The notes under the pieces were generated by a model. It did not search any database, was not told where the DNA came from, and saw nothing but the letters and a program-made list of their open reading frames with translations. Positions 7,928-16,597 of a stretch of DNA of 64,000 nt are shown here, piece after piece; positions within the stretch are counted from its first letter, which is position 1; the number at the start of each line of letters is the position of its first letter. The translations under genes were made by a program, and so were the position numbers. This DNA comes from Candidatus Nitrotoga sp. HW29 (GTDB lineage Bacteria; Pseudomonadota; Gammaproteobacteria; Burkholderiales; Gallionellaceae): assembly GCF_924101635.2 (NCBI RefSeq), contig NZ_CAKMAA020000072.1:16613-80612 (forward strand). Reading direction: 5' to 3'.

Positions 7928-9004
7928 GTGATCCAAAATTATTTAATATTGCAAGCGCTCCGAGAGCCAAAAACATTAACTTCCCTGAGTTTAACTGATT
8001 GGGATTTACTCATACGCCAAGCACGTCGCGCTAATCTGTTGGCGCGTATCTGTATTTTACTGGACGAATACGGCTTGCTCGAACAGGTGCCGCAAAAACC
8101 CCGGGAACATCTGGAATGGTCGCGTGTAATTTCTGAAAAGCACATTCAAGCTGTTCACTGGGAAATCACCCAAATTCGAAATGCATTGGTAAAAACTGGG
8201 ATACCAGTTATTCTCCTCAAGGGCGCTGCTTATGTAATGGCAAAACTGCCGTCCGCCAAAGGAAGATTATTTTCCGATATCGATATAATCGTACCTAAAG
8301 GGAGTCTCAATGCTGTAGAGGCCGCCTTGATGCTTCATGGTTGGGCTGCGACGCATCACGATGCCTATGACCAGCGCTACTACCGCACATGGATGCATGA
8401 GCTACCCCCCATGCAGCATATTAAACGGATGACTGTCATCGACGTGCATCATGCGATTCTGCCGGAAACGTCCGCTATTCATCCTGATTCGGCAAAGCTT
8501 TTGGCTGCGGCACAATTACTGGATGGCTATGACGATTTAAAGGTGCTTGCACCGGTCGACATGGTGCTTCATAGTACAGTTCACCTATTCTACAATGATC
8601 AACTGGATCAGGGTCTGCGTGACTTGGTTGATATTGATAGTTTATTGCGTCATTTTAATAGTTTGCCAGCATTTTGGTCTAATTTAGCCGTGCGAGCGCG
8701 GGAACTTGAGTTAAGTCGTCCACTTTTTTACGCCTTGCGCTATGCTACTCATTTTTTGAAGACTCCCATACCCGCAGGTATGATAGAGGTCGCTAACAAT
8801 GGGCGTCCCAACTCATTAACCTTGATATTTGCAGATCAGCTTTTTGAACGTGCGCTCATGCCAGCCCACAAGAGCTGCTCTGATTGGTTGACTGGTGCAG
8901 CCCGACAGATACTTTATATACGCGCAACCTGGTTACGCATGCCCCCCTTGCTTCTTGCGCGTCATTTGTTCCATAAGGCCTTCATTTCACCCAAGATTGA
9001 ATGA
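7928..9004 (+). CDS. Nucleotidyltransferase family protein (NTP_transf_5)
   Basis: This 358-residue protein starts at a GTG and matches the NTP_transf_5 type often found beside HprK-related kinases. Key motifs are VILLKGAAY at residues 95-102 and GRLFSDIDIIV at 112-122, with the paired aspartates of the nucleotidyltransferase metal site (SDID 116-119). A helical C-terminal half contains DMVLHSTVHLFYN and RDLVDIDSLL. Members are predicted to transfer a nucleotide to a protein or small molecule, but no substrate is established. It follows the kinase by 171 bases on the same strand, and precedes the GAF protein by 114. Its membership of the operon is inferred from order and orientation. Confidence 0.82.
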   Translation: MIQNYLILQALREPKTLTSLSLTDWDLLIRQARRANLLARICILLDEYGLLEQVPQKPREHLEWSRVISEKHIQAVHWEITQIRNALVKTGIPVILLKGAAYVMAKLPSAKGRLFSDIDIIVPKGSLNAVEAALMLHGWAATHHDAYDQRYYRTWMHELPPMQHIKRMTVIDVHHAILPETSAIHPDSAKLLAAAQLLDGYDDLKVLAPVDMVLHSTVHLFYNDQLDQGLRDLVDIDSLLRHFNSLPAFWSNLAVRARELELSRPLFYALRYATHFLKTPIPAGMIEVANNGRPNSLTLIFADQLFERALMPAHKSCSDWLTGAARQILYIRATWLRMPPLLLARHLFHKAFISPKIE

Positions 9005-9118
9005 TTGCATCCTGGCACTGTTGATTATTGTGCTATATAAATTGTTAGTTGTTTCTGTACATGAATCAGTAAAAACTGGGTTTCTGGACTGCTTAATAGT
9101 AAACATAAGGATAATCAC

Positions 9119-9901
9119 ATGAGTGATGTAGAGACTTCATTGATCAAACTTCAGGATTTGTCTAATTTCTTAGAAAAGGGGAGTCTTAATGACAACCTTG
9201 CACAACTAGCTGAAATGACGGCAAAAATATTGAGCGCTATAAATTGCTCAATCATGCTGCTCAATGATGATAAATCCGATAATTTACTGATGAGCGTGTT
9301 TGCTAGTTACGGTCCGCTACCGGCTGCAGCGTATAAAGAATTGATAGGGAAGGGCGAGGGCATTGCTGGCCATGTGATTGCAACCGGGCAATCATTGTTG
9401 ATCGAAGATATTAATCGTTCGGAATTCGCCAAATTGGCCAGACGTGCAAATGAACCAGGTAAAAGTTTGATTTCCTCGCCTATCACCATTGGTGGGCACA
9501 TTATAGGTGTAGTTAATATAAGCGGTCACATGCGCAATTGTGCATTCAGTCTGGTTGACTTGAATCTTCTTAATGTGGTTGCTTTATTCATTGGTAAATC
9601 AATTCAAACAATCCAATTACAGAATATTTTGAATTCGCGGTTTGCCCAATTGGCGCTAGCTCAAGAAGCCCAAAATAATATGGGCGCATCTTTGGGTAAT
9701 GTTTTTCATAATCCGGATCAAGTGGCAAAAATATTTGCAAAATCTTTTTATAAAGAAATGGCCAGGGGAGGATTCGGCTCAAATCAAATTATTAGTGTAG
9801 CTTCGGAAATTATTAGTCAGTTAAGTGATAATTTGCAACATCACAGCCAGAGAATGGAACGGAAGATGGCTAAACCATCAGACGATAAACCATTATTATA
9901 G
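9119..9901 (+). CDS. GAF domain protein
   Basis: This 260-residue cytoplasmic protein has a single GAF domain of roughly residues 10-155, with the segments INCSIMLLND, GKGEGIAGHVIATGQSLLIEDI and SLISSPITIGGHIIGVVNISG. The C-terminal 100 residues look helical and lack a kinase, GGDEF or helix-turn-helix domain, so it is probably a stand-alone sensor or an adaptor. AAGGAT precedes the ATG at good spacing. It is the last plus-strand gene of the HPr-rel-A run and converges with the barrel-protein gene. Ligand and partner are not evident. Confidence 0.8.
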   Translation: MSDVETSLIKLQDLSNFLEKGSLNDNLAQLAEMTAKILSAINCSIMLLNDDKSDNLLMSVFASYGPLPAAAYKELIGKGEGIAGHVIATGQSLLIEDINRSEFAKLARRANEPGKSLISSPITIGGHIIGVVNISGHMRNCAFSLVDLNLLNVVALFIGKSIQTIQLQNILNSRFAQLALAQEAQNNMGASLGNVFHNPDQVAKIFAKSFYKEMARGGFGSNQIISVASEIISQLSDNLQHHSQRMERKMAKPSDDKPLL

Positions 9902-9950
9902 AAAGTTGTCCCATCTGGAGAATTTTAAGATTCGGATATTCTTTGTTCAA

Positions 9951-11594
9951 TCAGAAGCCGTATTTCATTTCTGCAAATAACAATGAGTTATCTCGCAGCC
10001 GCCCGAAGAACGTATTATTGTCTCCTCGATAAATATCTAAGCCAAGCGATCCTTTCACGTTGTCACTAAAGGCATAGACTAGTTTAGGCCTTATGAAATA
10101 ATTGCTCTGTCCGAAAGAGCCAACAGCAGCAATTTCGCCTTCCAGTGTCTCATTAAACCATTTGTTGCTGATTCGAATGCTTACGCCATGCTGGGAACGG
10201 CTGAACTGGTTCCATAGCGCACCTGTTTGGATTGCGACTGGGCGCAGGAGAGGGTCTGTTATCGCCTGTGGGTCGGAATAGTTTGTAACATGACGGAGGT
10301 AATATTGAATATTGATGTTAAGGTAGTCAAGGAAAGTTCTGTCACCGCCCATTACCATATAGAGAAACGGCTTCTTTACAAGAAAATCGTTCTCACCGGT
10401 ATTTGCTGTCCAAGTATATGCGGCTTCAGCACGCAATCCATAGCGCCCAATGACCGTAGCGGCATCCATTCCCAATACGTGGATGCGATTGTGATCGAAG
10501 ATTATATTTGTTCCAGACAGGGTTGTTGCTCCAATCGCGATGTCAGGAGTTAGATCTAACCCACTATAGTAGGAAGCTGACCAATCCACATTACCTCCGC
10601 TGTGATCAAATTTGAGCGCAATCCGGTTGGTGTGGGGGATATGTTGCGTAAAAAAAATGCCTGGTGTTGTAGCGACAGGGAAGATATGGGGGTCCATACC
10701 AGGAAGCCAGATAGCGGTCAGTGAGTTTTCATGCGAGTGATAAGTTATTTTTGCTGCCAATGATCCTAATCTCTGATCATCTTCTTCAGCCGTTAGTAGC
10801 GTGAAGTTTCGAGGCGTCAAATTGTCAGTTGGGTTCAAGCGATCTGCCCGTCCCCAAACTATAATTTGCCTGCCGATTCGGTAATCAACATTCTCAGTAC
10901 TGAATTTTATATATCCCTCTTGTAATTTTTTAGAATCAGCGTCTGCTCTGAAAGTTTCGTCGTTACGAATCCATCCCTGAGCAACCACGGAAACGTTTTC
11001 TCCGATATTTTGCGTAGCTTTAAGCCATATCGAGCTGGTACCCAAATCGTTTTTCCCATCCAGCTTGCGTGATGAACTGAAATATCCTGCTCGAATTGAA
11101 CCACTCAGCTCCGGTTTTTGTAAAAAACTTACATCCACTTTCTCTGCTTGAGTTGAGACACTCTCTGCCTGTGGGAATAAAGTATTTGGCGCTGGTTTCA
11201 GTTCGAGATTGAATTCGCGGATAATTAGACCATGTGGAATACAGTGTGCTTTTAGCGGAAGCGTTAGCAAGCGTGTATTGATTGGGGTCGCTGTGGAAAT
11301 TTTGATTCGTTGGCCAATGTTCCTATCTCCTTCCAGTTCTAAACTTGCAGCGGGCAAGTCAGGTTCCGCTTGTCCGACTTTTACCAAAGAAAAGCAGCTA
11401 GTCGTTATTTTTTCGTCAGGGTTTGAAGGGAATATCTGAACATACGCGAGTAGTGGTTCTCCCTCTCTACTGATACTTTCGATTTCACCGATGATCAGTG
11501 CATGAGCCAGCTGTGTACTGAGCGATGCAAAGATAATTGCCAATGATAGAGCGCGCCTTGTGTAGCAGGAAATATTAATGCCCATTTGCAGCAT
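9951..11594 (-). CDS. Outer-membrane beta-barrel protein with FimV-like N-terminal domain
   Basis: This 547-residue protein combines a signal peptide (hydrophobic to about residue 33, AHA), a domain of about 100 residues resembling the FimV N-terminal region (GEIESISREGEPLLAYVQI), and a large barrel-like part of alternating hydrophobic strands ending in LLFAEMKYGF, a C-terminal Phe as in outer-membrane proteins. The barrel resembles porin-like DUF1302-type proteins; the assignment is by appearance only. It overlaps the preceding LolA-like gene (TAATG), so the two are translationally coupled and belong with the RND transporter. It may be the outer-membrane partner for export of a lipid or hydrophobic molecule. 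Confidence 0.72.
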   Translation of the reverse strand: MLQMGINISCYTRRALSLAIIFASLSTQLAHALIIGEIESISREGEPLLAYVQIFPSNPDEKITTSCFSLVKVGQAEPDLPAASLELEGDRNIGQRIKISTATPINTRLLTLPLKAHCIPHGLIIREFNLELKPAPNTLFPQAESVSTQAEKVDVSFLQKPELSGSIRAGYFSSSRKLDGKNDLGTSSIWLKATQNIGENVSVVAQGWIRNDETFRADADSKKLQEGYIKFSTENVDYRIGRQIIVWGRADRLNPTDNLTPRNFTLLTAEEDDQRLGSLAAKITYHSHENSLTAIWLPGMDPHIFPVATTPGIFFTQHIPHTNRIALKFDHSGGNVDWSASYYSGLDLTPDIAIGATTLSGTNIIFDHNRIHVLGMDAATVIGRYGLRAEAAYTWTANTGENDFLVKKPFLYMVMGGDRTFLDYLNINIQYYLRHVTNYSDPQAITDPLLRPVAIQTGALWNQFSRSQHGVSIRISNKWFNETLEGEIAAVGSFGQSNYFIRPKLVYAFSDNVKGSLGLDIYRGDNNTFFGRLRDNSLLFAEMKYGF

Positions 11595-12409
11595 TATTCT
11601 TTTTCCATGTACCGTGTAGTAAAGAACTCATCTTTTACCTGTTGGTTTGCCTTGAAGTTATCGAATTTAATCACCGTGCGGTGGCCGGTCTGAACGTTGT
11701 TTGCTTCAAGACGCATGGCCTGCCATTTGCCATGCGCTTTGTCTACTAGTTGAATATCGGTATAGGTCGAGGTTTTTAACAGCTGCCCTGTTTCATCCCA
11801 AAAATCCATTTTTACTGCCATTAAATTATCTTTGCGTAGCCAGCCAATACGTTTCGAGTAGCCATTACTGGTTTTAATTGCGTCAGACTTTGGTAATGAT
11901 TCAATAACGTAACAGGGTTGTCCTTCTACCAGCTCTTCTTTGAGCAGCTTGTAATTCCATTCACCCACTTTATAACCAATCACGTCGGCATAAGAGAAAT
12001 CCGTGCCTACAAAACTATCTTTCTTATTGTTGGAAACAAGACGCCGCACTTTTTTTAGTGCAGGTAGGTATATCCAAATGTCGTCATCCTTCTCGGCATG
12101 TTCAATTAGTAACGATACCGTTCCTTTCACATCCGGAGGTGACAAAAATCGCGTCATACGCATATTGTCGATACCGTTTTCTTCGAGCTTGGTCGTGCCG
12201 AAGGTTTTACGCACTCTTTCTTGCCCAGTTTTGTTGATTAGGGTAAACGTAGCATTAGCCACCGAATCATAAACTTTTGAAACGACGAAATTCTTTTGCA
12301 TGATCTGGGCTAGATCAATTTCTGCTGTCCATACATTTTGTGACTGCATTGATAGGCCAAAAACAAGTGCCAATACGACGATAGGTATAGGTAATGGATT
12401 ATGTTTCAC
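11594..12409 (-). CDS. Outer-membrane lipoprotein-sorting protein (LolA-like)
   Basis: This 271-residue periplasmic protein of the LolA_like family begins with a signal peptide (residues about 1-29, ending near VWTA). It contains the family segments MTRFLSPPDVKGTVSLLI, DDIWIYLPALKKVRRL and SFVGTDFSYADVIG. These proteins have a LolA-type half-barrel that carries lipid-like cargo across the periplasm and often sit in operons with MMPL/RND transporters and an outer-membrane barrel, as here. The start is a GTG whose first base overlaps the transporter stop (GTGA), with AGGAG five bases upstream. Cargo is unknown. Confidence 0.85.
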   Translation of the reverse strand: MKHNPLPIPIVVLALVFGLSMQSQNVWTAEIDLAQIMQKNFVVSKVYDSVANATFTLINKTGQERVRKTFGTTKLEENGIDNMRMTRFLSPPDVKGTVSLLIEHAEKDDDIWIYLPALKKVRRLVSNNKKDSFVGTDFSYADVIGYKVGEWNYKLLKEELVEGQPCYVIESLPKSDAIKTSNGYSKRIGWLRKDNLMAVKMDFWDETGQLLKTSTYTDIQLVDKAHGKWQAMRLEANNVQTGHRTVIKFDNFKANQQVKDEFFTTRYMEKE

Positions 12410-14739
12410 GGCGTTCTCCTGAAAATAAAATCGGGGCGGAATGTAAGAATAAGCGCGGGGATAAGCAATAGCGCAGACAGAGAGCTCATGATCATGGCTT
12501 CAGCAATCAGAATTGCCAGCCACTTGTGGATATTATACCCAAATGACAACAACAGCACTCCGTAACCCGCTGATACGGAGATCGCAACGAACAGAATAGC
12601 TTGCCCCGCTGTTGCAATGACGTTTCGAACCGCTGTAATTTCGTCTGTTCCTCTACTAAGCTCTTCGCGTAAGCGGTAGATTAGATAGATTGCATAATCC
12701 GCCCCTATTCCAACGGCCATTGCTGAGATAAGCGAAGTTGAAATGTTTAGTGGAATTCCACTCCATCCCATCAGGCCAAAATTAGCCAGCACAGCAACCA
12801 GAAGAGGAAGAAGAACCAGCATTCCTGCTATAAATGAACGGAAAATTAGGCTGGAAATAATGAATACAACAACAATGATTTGTAGAATATTGAGTATTTT
12901 TCCGTAAACCATGACCTCATTGAGTGCTGCACCTTGGGGGACACTGCCGCCGATCCCAATATGTACATTTTGATCGAAGTGTAGTGCTGTAAATGCATGA
13001 ATTTTTTCTACCAACTTTTCTATATAAGCGCTGCTATCTGTCCGCAGAAACACCGTCAGATTGGCGGAGCGGTAACCATAATCGACATAGGAATCGAAAT
13101 CTCCCGGTTCGCCAGACATTGAATAAAGTAGTAAATATTGTGAAATCAATTCCTGGCTGTCCGGAATTTTATAATAAGCGGGATCGTCTCCGTGCATAGC
13201 CTGATTCATGCGCATGATAAAGTCGGCTAACGAAATAGTCTTGCCAACATAGGGTTGATTTTCAAGAAAACGTTGCAGCTCTCCCATGGCTTGGAGCGTT
13301 TTTGGATTCTTTATAGCATCGTCACTTGTCCCCTCAACCAGCAAATACATTGTATTGGTACCACCAAGGCGCCCATTCAAAGCTTTATCGTCTTTTTCGA
13401 AAATCAGTTCGGGAGAAAAAAAACTCTTGGTAGAGTTATCCACAGTAACCCTACCCATCCCTATTAGGGTAATAATGACGAAAAGCAAAACCCCTCCGTA
13501 CACCCTGCGCCGACTGGTGCCGGTTACCCAGTTCGCTATTGCGTTGGTTACTTTGTCCCAAATCCGTTTCTTTTGTTCACGTTTTCTTTCAACATCACTT
13601 GGTGGCGCAAGTATGGAGCGCAAGGCCGGGATAAAAGTCATTTCAAGAATCAATGCCGCAAGAATTCCAATACCGGTAAAAATTCCAAAAGTACGCACCG
13701 TGCTGATCTTAAAAATCACCAAAGAAAAAAAGCCCAAAGAAGCGACCGCTCCGGCGGCAATCATGACTGGCCCAACACGGAGAAGAGAGGAAATAACTGC
13801 CTGATTATTTGCAACCTTGGGCGAAAGATCCGTTGTTTCCCGTAAGTGGAAATAGTCTTCGTAATAGCGCTTAAGTAACTGCACCGCATGGCCTGTTGCC
13901 ACCGCCAGAATCAAAATAGGGGTCGCGGAGTTAAATACATCCATTGGAATGCCGGAAGCGCCCATCACGCCTATCCCCCAAGCGACAGCCAAACCCGCTG
14001 TAACCAATGGCAAGATAAGCCCTTGCTTCGTGCGAAAGGCTTCAAAAAGAACCAGGCTTAAAACCAGGATAGCAATTGGGAAGAGAAATCCGATACGCTC
14101 CGAGTAAATTTCAATGCGGGCAAGAAAACTTGGAATTCCTCCTATGTTGATTTCAATTCGAGGATCTCGTTCATGTTCAACGACAGCATCCACTTTATCC
14201 ATGATTGCCCGGAAACCACCCGGCCCGTCTTTAAACTCCACGAGAAGGGCTGTTGTTTTTGCATCAGTAGAAACGATGGAATTTAAATAAACAGGATTTT
14301 TCCCGACTGCTCCTTTTAGTTCAGTCATTTGTGCGGCCGTAGCTGGGACCGTTGACATTAACGGTTTGACTTCCAAACCTTCCTCCGTACCGGCAATATT
14401 TTTGGCGCGTTTCGAGGAAAGGCTTAGTAAATTTTCTTTAACCACGCCCGGTGTCTGAAGAAAAGCTGCTGTCATGCGCTGGATTTTTTCCAAAACGACA
14501 GGTTGATAGATATCGCCTTCTTTCGGAGTGATTCCTACCATGACAACATACTTCGACCCAAAAACCTTCTCAACCTGGTTGCTCGTCGTCACATAGGGGT
14601 GAGACTGGGGAAGCATGGTATTAGGATCGATAATGATACTCAGGTTTTTTGCCTGAATGATTGCTGCAATTGTGACTATTAATGTCAAGGCAATGACTAC
14701 GAATCGGTAGCGAATAATCCATTCTATGTAACGTTGCAT
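12406..14739 (-). CDS. RND-superfamily (MMPL) transporter
   Basis: This 777-residue protein has the RND half-transporter duplication: TM1 near residues 12-30, a periplasmic loop, five TM helices (about 215-375), a second TM at the start of repeat two (VYGGVLLFVIITLIG), another large loop and the final cluster (about 630-770). Charged residues in TM4 and TM10 (VATGHAVQ and AVGIGADYAIY) are typical of proton-driven MMPL/SSD proteins. AAAGGG precedes the ATG. Together with the LolA-like and barrel proteins it probably exports a hydrophobic molecule from the inner to the outer membrane. No accompanying biosynthetic genes are adjacent, so the substrate is not known. Confidence 0.9.
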   Translation of the reverse strand: MQRYIEWIIRYRFVVIALTLIVTIAAIIQAKNLSIIIDPNTMLPQSHPYVTTSNQVEKVFGSKYVVMVGITPKEGDIYQPVVLEKIQRMTAAFLQTPGVVKENLLSLSSKRAKNIAGTEEGLEVKPLMSTVPATAAQMTELKGAVGKNPVYLNSIVSTDAKTTALLVEFKDGPGGFRAIMDKVDAVVEHERDPRIEINIGGIPSFLARIEIYSERIGFLFPIAILVLSLVLFEAFRTKQGLILPLVTAGLAVAWGIGVMGASGIPMDVFNSATPILILAVATGHAVQLLKRYYEDYFHLRETTDLSPKVANNQAVISSLLRVGPVMIAAGAVASLGFFSLVIFKISTVRTFGIFTGIGILAALILEMTFIPALRSILAPPSDVERKREQKKRIWDKVTNAIANWVTGTSRRRVYGGVLLFVIITLIGMGRVTVDNSTKSFFSPELIFEKDDKALNGRLGGTNTMYLLVEGTSDDAIKNPKTLQAMGELQRFLENQPYVGKTISLADFIMRMNQAMHGDDPAYYKIPDSQELISQYLLLYSMSGEPGDFDSYVDYGYRSANLTVFLRTDSSAYIEKLVEKIHAFTALHFDQNVHIGIGGSVPQGAALNEVMVYGKILNILQIIVVVFIISSLIFRSFIAGMLVLLPLLVAVLANFGLMGWSGIPLNISTSLISAMAVGIGADYAIYLIYRLREELSRGTDEITAVRNVIATAGQAILFVAISVSAGYGVLLLSFGYNIHKWLAILIAEAMIMSSLSALLLIPALILTFRPDFIFRRTP

Positions 14740-15376
14740 GCTTACCCTTTGCTAATGAGATGCCCAAGAATTATTCAAGAGTTGGTAATGTTGAAATCAG
14801 CATGCCTGACCTAAGCCAGCTTAAAGGATTATTATTGTCTTAGCTTGTTGATTTATGAATGAGCAACGAATTCTATGATCGGCATATATGGATAAATTCT
14901 TTACCCTTGCAGCTAAACTTATTGTAGCTTAATTATTGCGGGTTAAATTTCCCTATCCTGAAACGCTGGCTCACAGAAAGGTAGCGAGTGGTAAGCGCGC
15001 ATGTGCTGCTTCGTAGCTTGCTGTGGGGGGGTATTGAAATGATGTCGGAAAAGTTTACGCCTAAAATTTAAGAGAGAATTAAAAGTAAACATTGAGTAAA
15101 GTGAAGGGGACAAATTTTAACTTCACTGTTCTTACCTCCACGCCTAATGATTTTGATCACCGCAGAGTAGTGTGCTTCAGCACGGTGAACACTTGCCATC
15201 ATGGCTATATAGCCAACCAAGATCACAATATAGGTGTCTAGTACTATGCGTTTGTGGCAGGTGTAACTTTGAATCGTGGCTTTTCTGCAACCTTACTCCA
15301 TGGCCTGACGGCCCAAAGAAAAACCCAAAGGCACAAGGCACTTTGGGTTAGTCAGTAAAATAATTACGGGAGTAAA
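14740..15376. other. Intergenic region with half a REP-like hairpin
   Basis: No convincing gene was seen. A stretch at 15013-15031 (GTAGCTTGCTGTGGGGGG) matches the second hairpin of the repeat elements at 28323 and 37595, so this may be an orphan remnant. A minus-strand frame from about 15202 reads MASVHRAEAHYSAVIK but has no family match I can make. The terminator at 15321-15350 is listed separately. Confidence 0.5.
15321..15350 (-). terminator. Rho-independent terminator of the PEP-CTERM gene
   Basis: On the minus strand AACCCAAAG pairs with CTTTGGGTT over 9 bases around a ten-base loop, followed by TTTTTCTTT. It lies 27 bases beyond the stop codon of the PEP-CTERM protein gene. Confidence 0.8.
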
Positions 15377-16246
15377 TCAGGCTTGGTTAAGATCTTTCTT
15401 ACGACCACGTTTAGCCATGCACATACCTAACAGACCAAAGCCCAAGAGTGCTATGGTTCCTGGCTCAGGAACGGTGGCCCTAGCGAAGTTAACATCAAGC
15501 GAACCACTAATTTCTTGAGTACCGGCCACATCAAAACTCTTGAGTTGCCCAGAATTAAACGACAAATTGTAAAACGGCGAAGGGGATGTGAAATAAAGAG
15601 GCCCATTTGGATTTGTGAGATCAAAAGACGTATTCACACCAAAACTTCCACAAAAATTACCGACTCCACCTGGATTTAGCGGATTGTTACAAGTAGAAAG
15701 GAAAGGGTTAAGCGATCCTGTTCCACCGAGTGCAGCGCCAGACGCAACTTGATAGTCATCGGTAGTTACGCCGCCTGGCGTCCAAGCTGTACTACCGTTT
15801 GCAGGAGCTGTCGTTAAATCTGTATTTCTGTCAGGATCAATATAAAGACCTAAAGACCCGCCTGGATTAAATGTGAAGGTTGTTACACCAGCCACAGTTA
15901 CATAAGTTCCGCCAGCCACAAAGAGACCATACATTCCGTATCCAGTAGTGCCGATGGGATAGTTTAGTTGGCTACCTATAACGGTGTTACTAGTATCATA
16001 GATGCTGCCGGCAGTCCATTTGATACTGGTAGAAAAATTGCCAGCGCCATCAAAGGTGGCTATTTCAGTATAAGCACCTGAGAACCCGCCAGCGTTAGTA
16101 ATTATATTAGGACCAGCACCCGGAACTGAGCCTTCATTCACTGTGAAGGGATTCAGAACCAGAGCCATTGCACTAGTGCCACCAAGACCCATGCCAGCAG
16201 CTAACGCAACAGCCAGCACAGTTTTGTTCATGGATAAATTTTTCAT
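15377..16246 (-). CDS. PEP-CTERM sorting domain protein
   Basis: This 289-residue secreted protein carries an N-terminal signal peptide (about residues 1-28, ending TSAMA) and a C-terminal PEP-CTERM tail: PEP at residues 260-262, a transmembrane stretch (TIALLGFGLLGMCMA) and a basic end (KRGRKKD). Such tails are recognised and cleaved by an exosortase, with release or surface attachment in the exopolysaccharide matrix. The middle is rich in Gly, Asn, Thr and Ser and has repeated beta-like segments with few charges. AAGGGA is well placed before the ATG. A sigma-54 promoter at 16336-16352 and a PrsR-type box at 16415-16431 lie upstream, and a strong terminator lies downstream. No exosortase is encoded in the window. 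Confidence 0.93.
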   Translation of the reverse strand: MKNLSMNKTVLAVALAAGMGLGGTSAMALVLNPFTVNEGSVPGAGPNIITNAGGFSGAYTEIATFDGAGNFSTSIKWTAGSIYDTSNTVIGSQLNYPIGTTGYGMYGLFVAGGTYVTVAGVTTFTFNPGGSLGLYIDPDRNTDLTTAPANGSTAWTPGGVTTDDYQVASGAALGGTGSLNPFLSTCNNPLNPGGVGNFCGSFGVNTSFDLTNPNGPLYFTSPSPFYNLSFNSGQLKSFDVAGTQEISGSLDVNFARATVPEPGTIALLGFGLLGMCMAKRGRKKDLNQA

Positions 16247-16335
16247 GTCGCTATCCCTTAATAAAATATTACTTTTTAAAAAAATTGCTTATTTGAGTGA
16301 GCATTTGAGAGCGTATCACTCACGCCAATATATAA

Positions 16336-16352
16336 AGCATGTTCCGTGCCAT
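16336..16352 (-). promoter_or_regulatory. Sigma-54 promoter of the PEP-CTERM protein gene
   Basis: The minus strand reads ATGGCACGGAACATGCT: consensus TGGCAC at -24, ATGC at -12 (one mismatch to TTGC), with exactly ten bases between GG and GC. It would start a transcript with a 5' leader of about 80 bases before the ATG at 16246. Confidence 0.75.
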
Positions 16353-16414
16353 ATTCATTTATATGAGTATATATAGTACCTTACTAAATAATTAAATAAA
16401 TTAATTAAGTGCTG

Positions 16415-16431
16415 TGTAAAATATTTCGACA
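16415..16431 (-). promoter_or_regulatory. Candidate PrsR-type activator box upstream of the PEP-CTERM gene
   Basis: The coding-strand sequence TGTCGAAATATTTTACA differs from the box at 5544-5560 at two central positions only. It lies 64 bases upstream of the -24 element, a typical distance for a sigma-54 enhancer-binding protein. Confidence 0.6.
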
Positions 16432-16597
16432 AATATTTTTGATGTCAATGTAATGGTGTACAAGGTTTTTTGAGTGAGTCGCACTTAAAATACAAGGCGC
16501 GTCAATAATGAACCGTAACATACTTAATAGGTTGGAGAGAAAGATTAGGAAAGTGATACAACCCGTTACTTGCTGAAGAGCGTACGTATTTTGCTAT

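Larger units (their letters stand above)
16247..16597. other. AT-rich upstream region of the PEP-CTERM gene
   Basis: The stretch between the PEP-CTERM gene and the thiF-like gene holds the sigma-54 promoter and activator box listed separately, and a second weaker TGT...ACA inverted sequence near 16443. No coding sequence was seen. Confidence 0.6.

Noticed and set aside
9008..9030. TGGCAC before the GAF gene as a sigma-54 -24 element
   Set aside because: No GC lies ten bases after the GG; the next fits are six or more bases off.
14751..14768. Possible sigma-54 promoter before the RND transporter gene
   Set aside because: It would need at least three mismatches, and the start point would fall inside the ribosome site.
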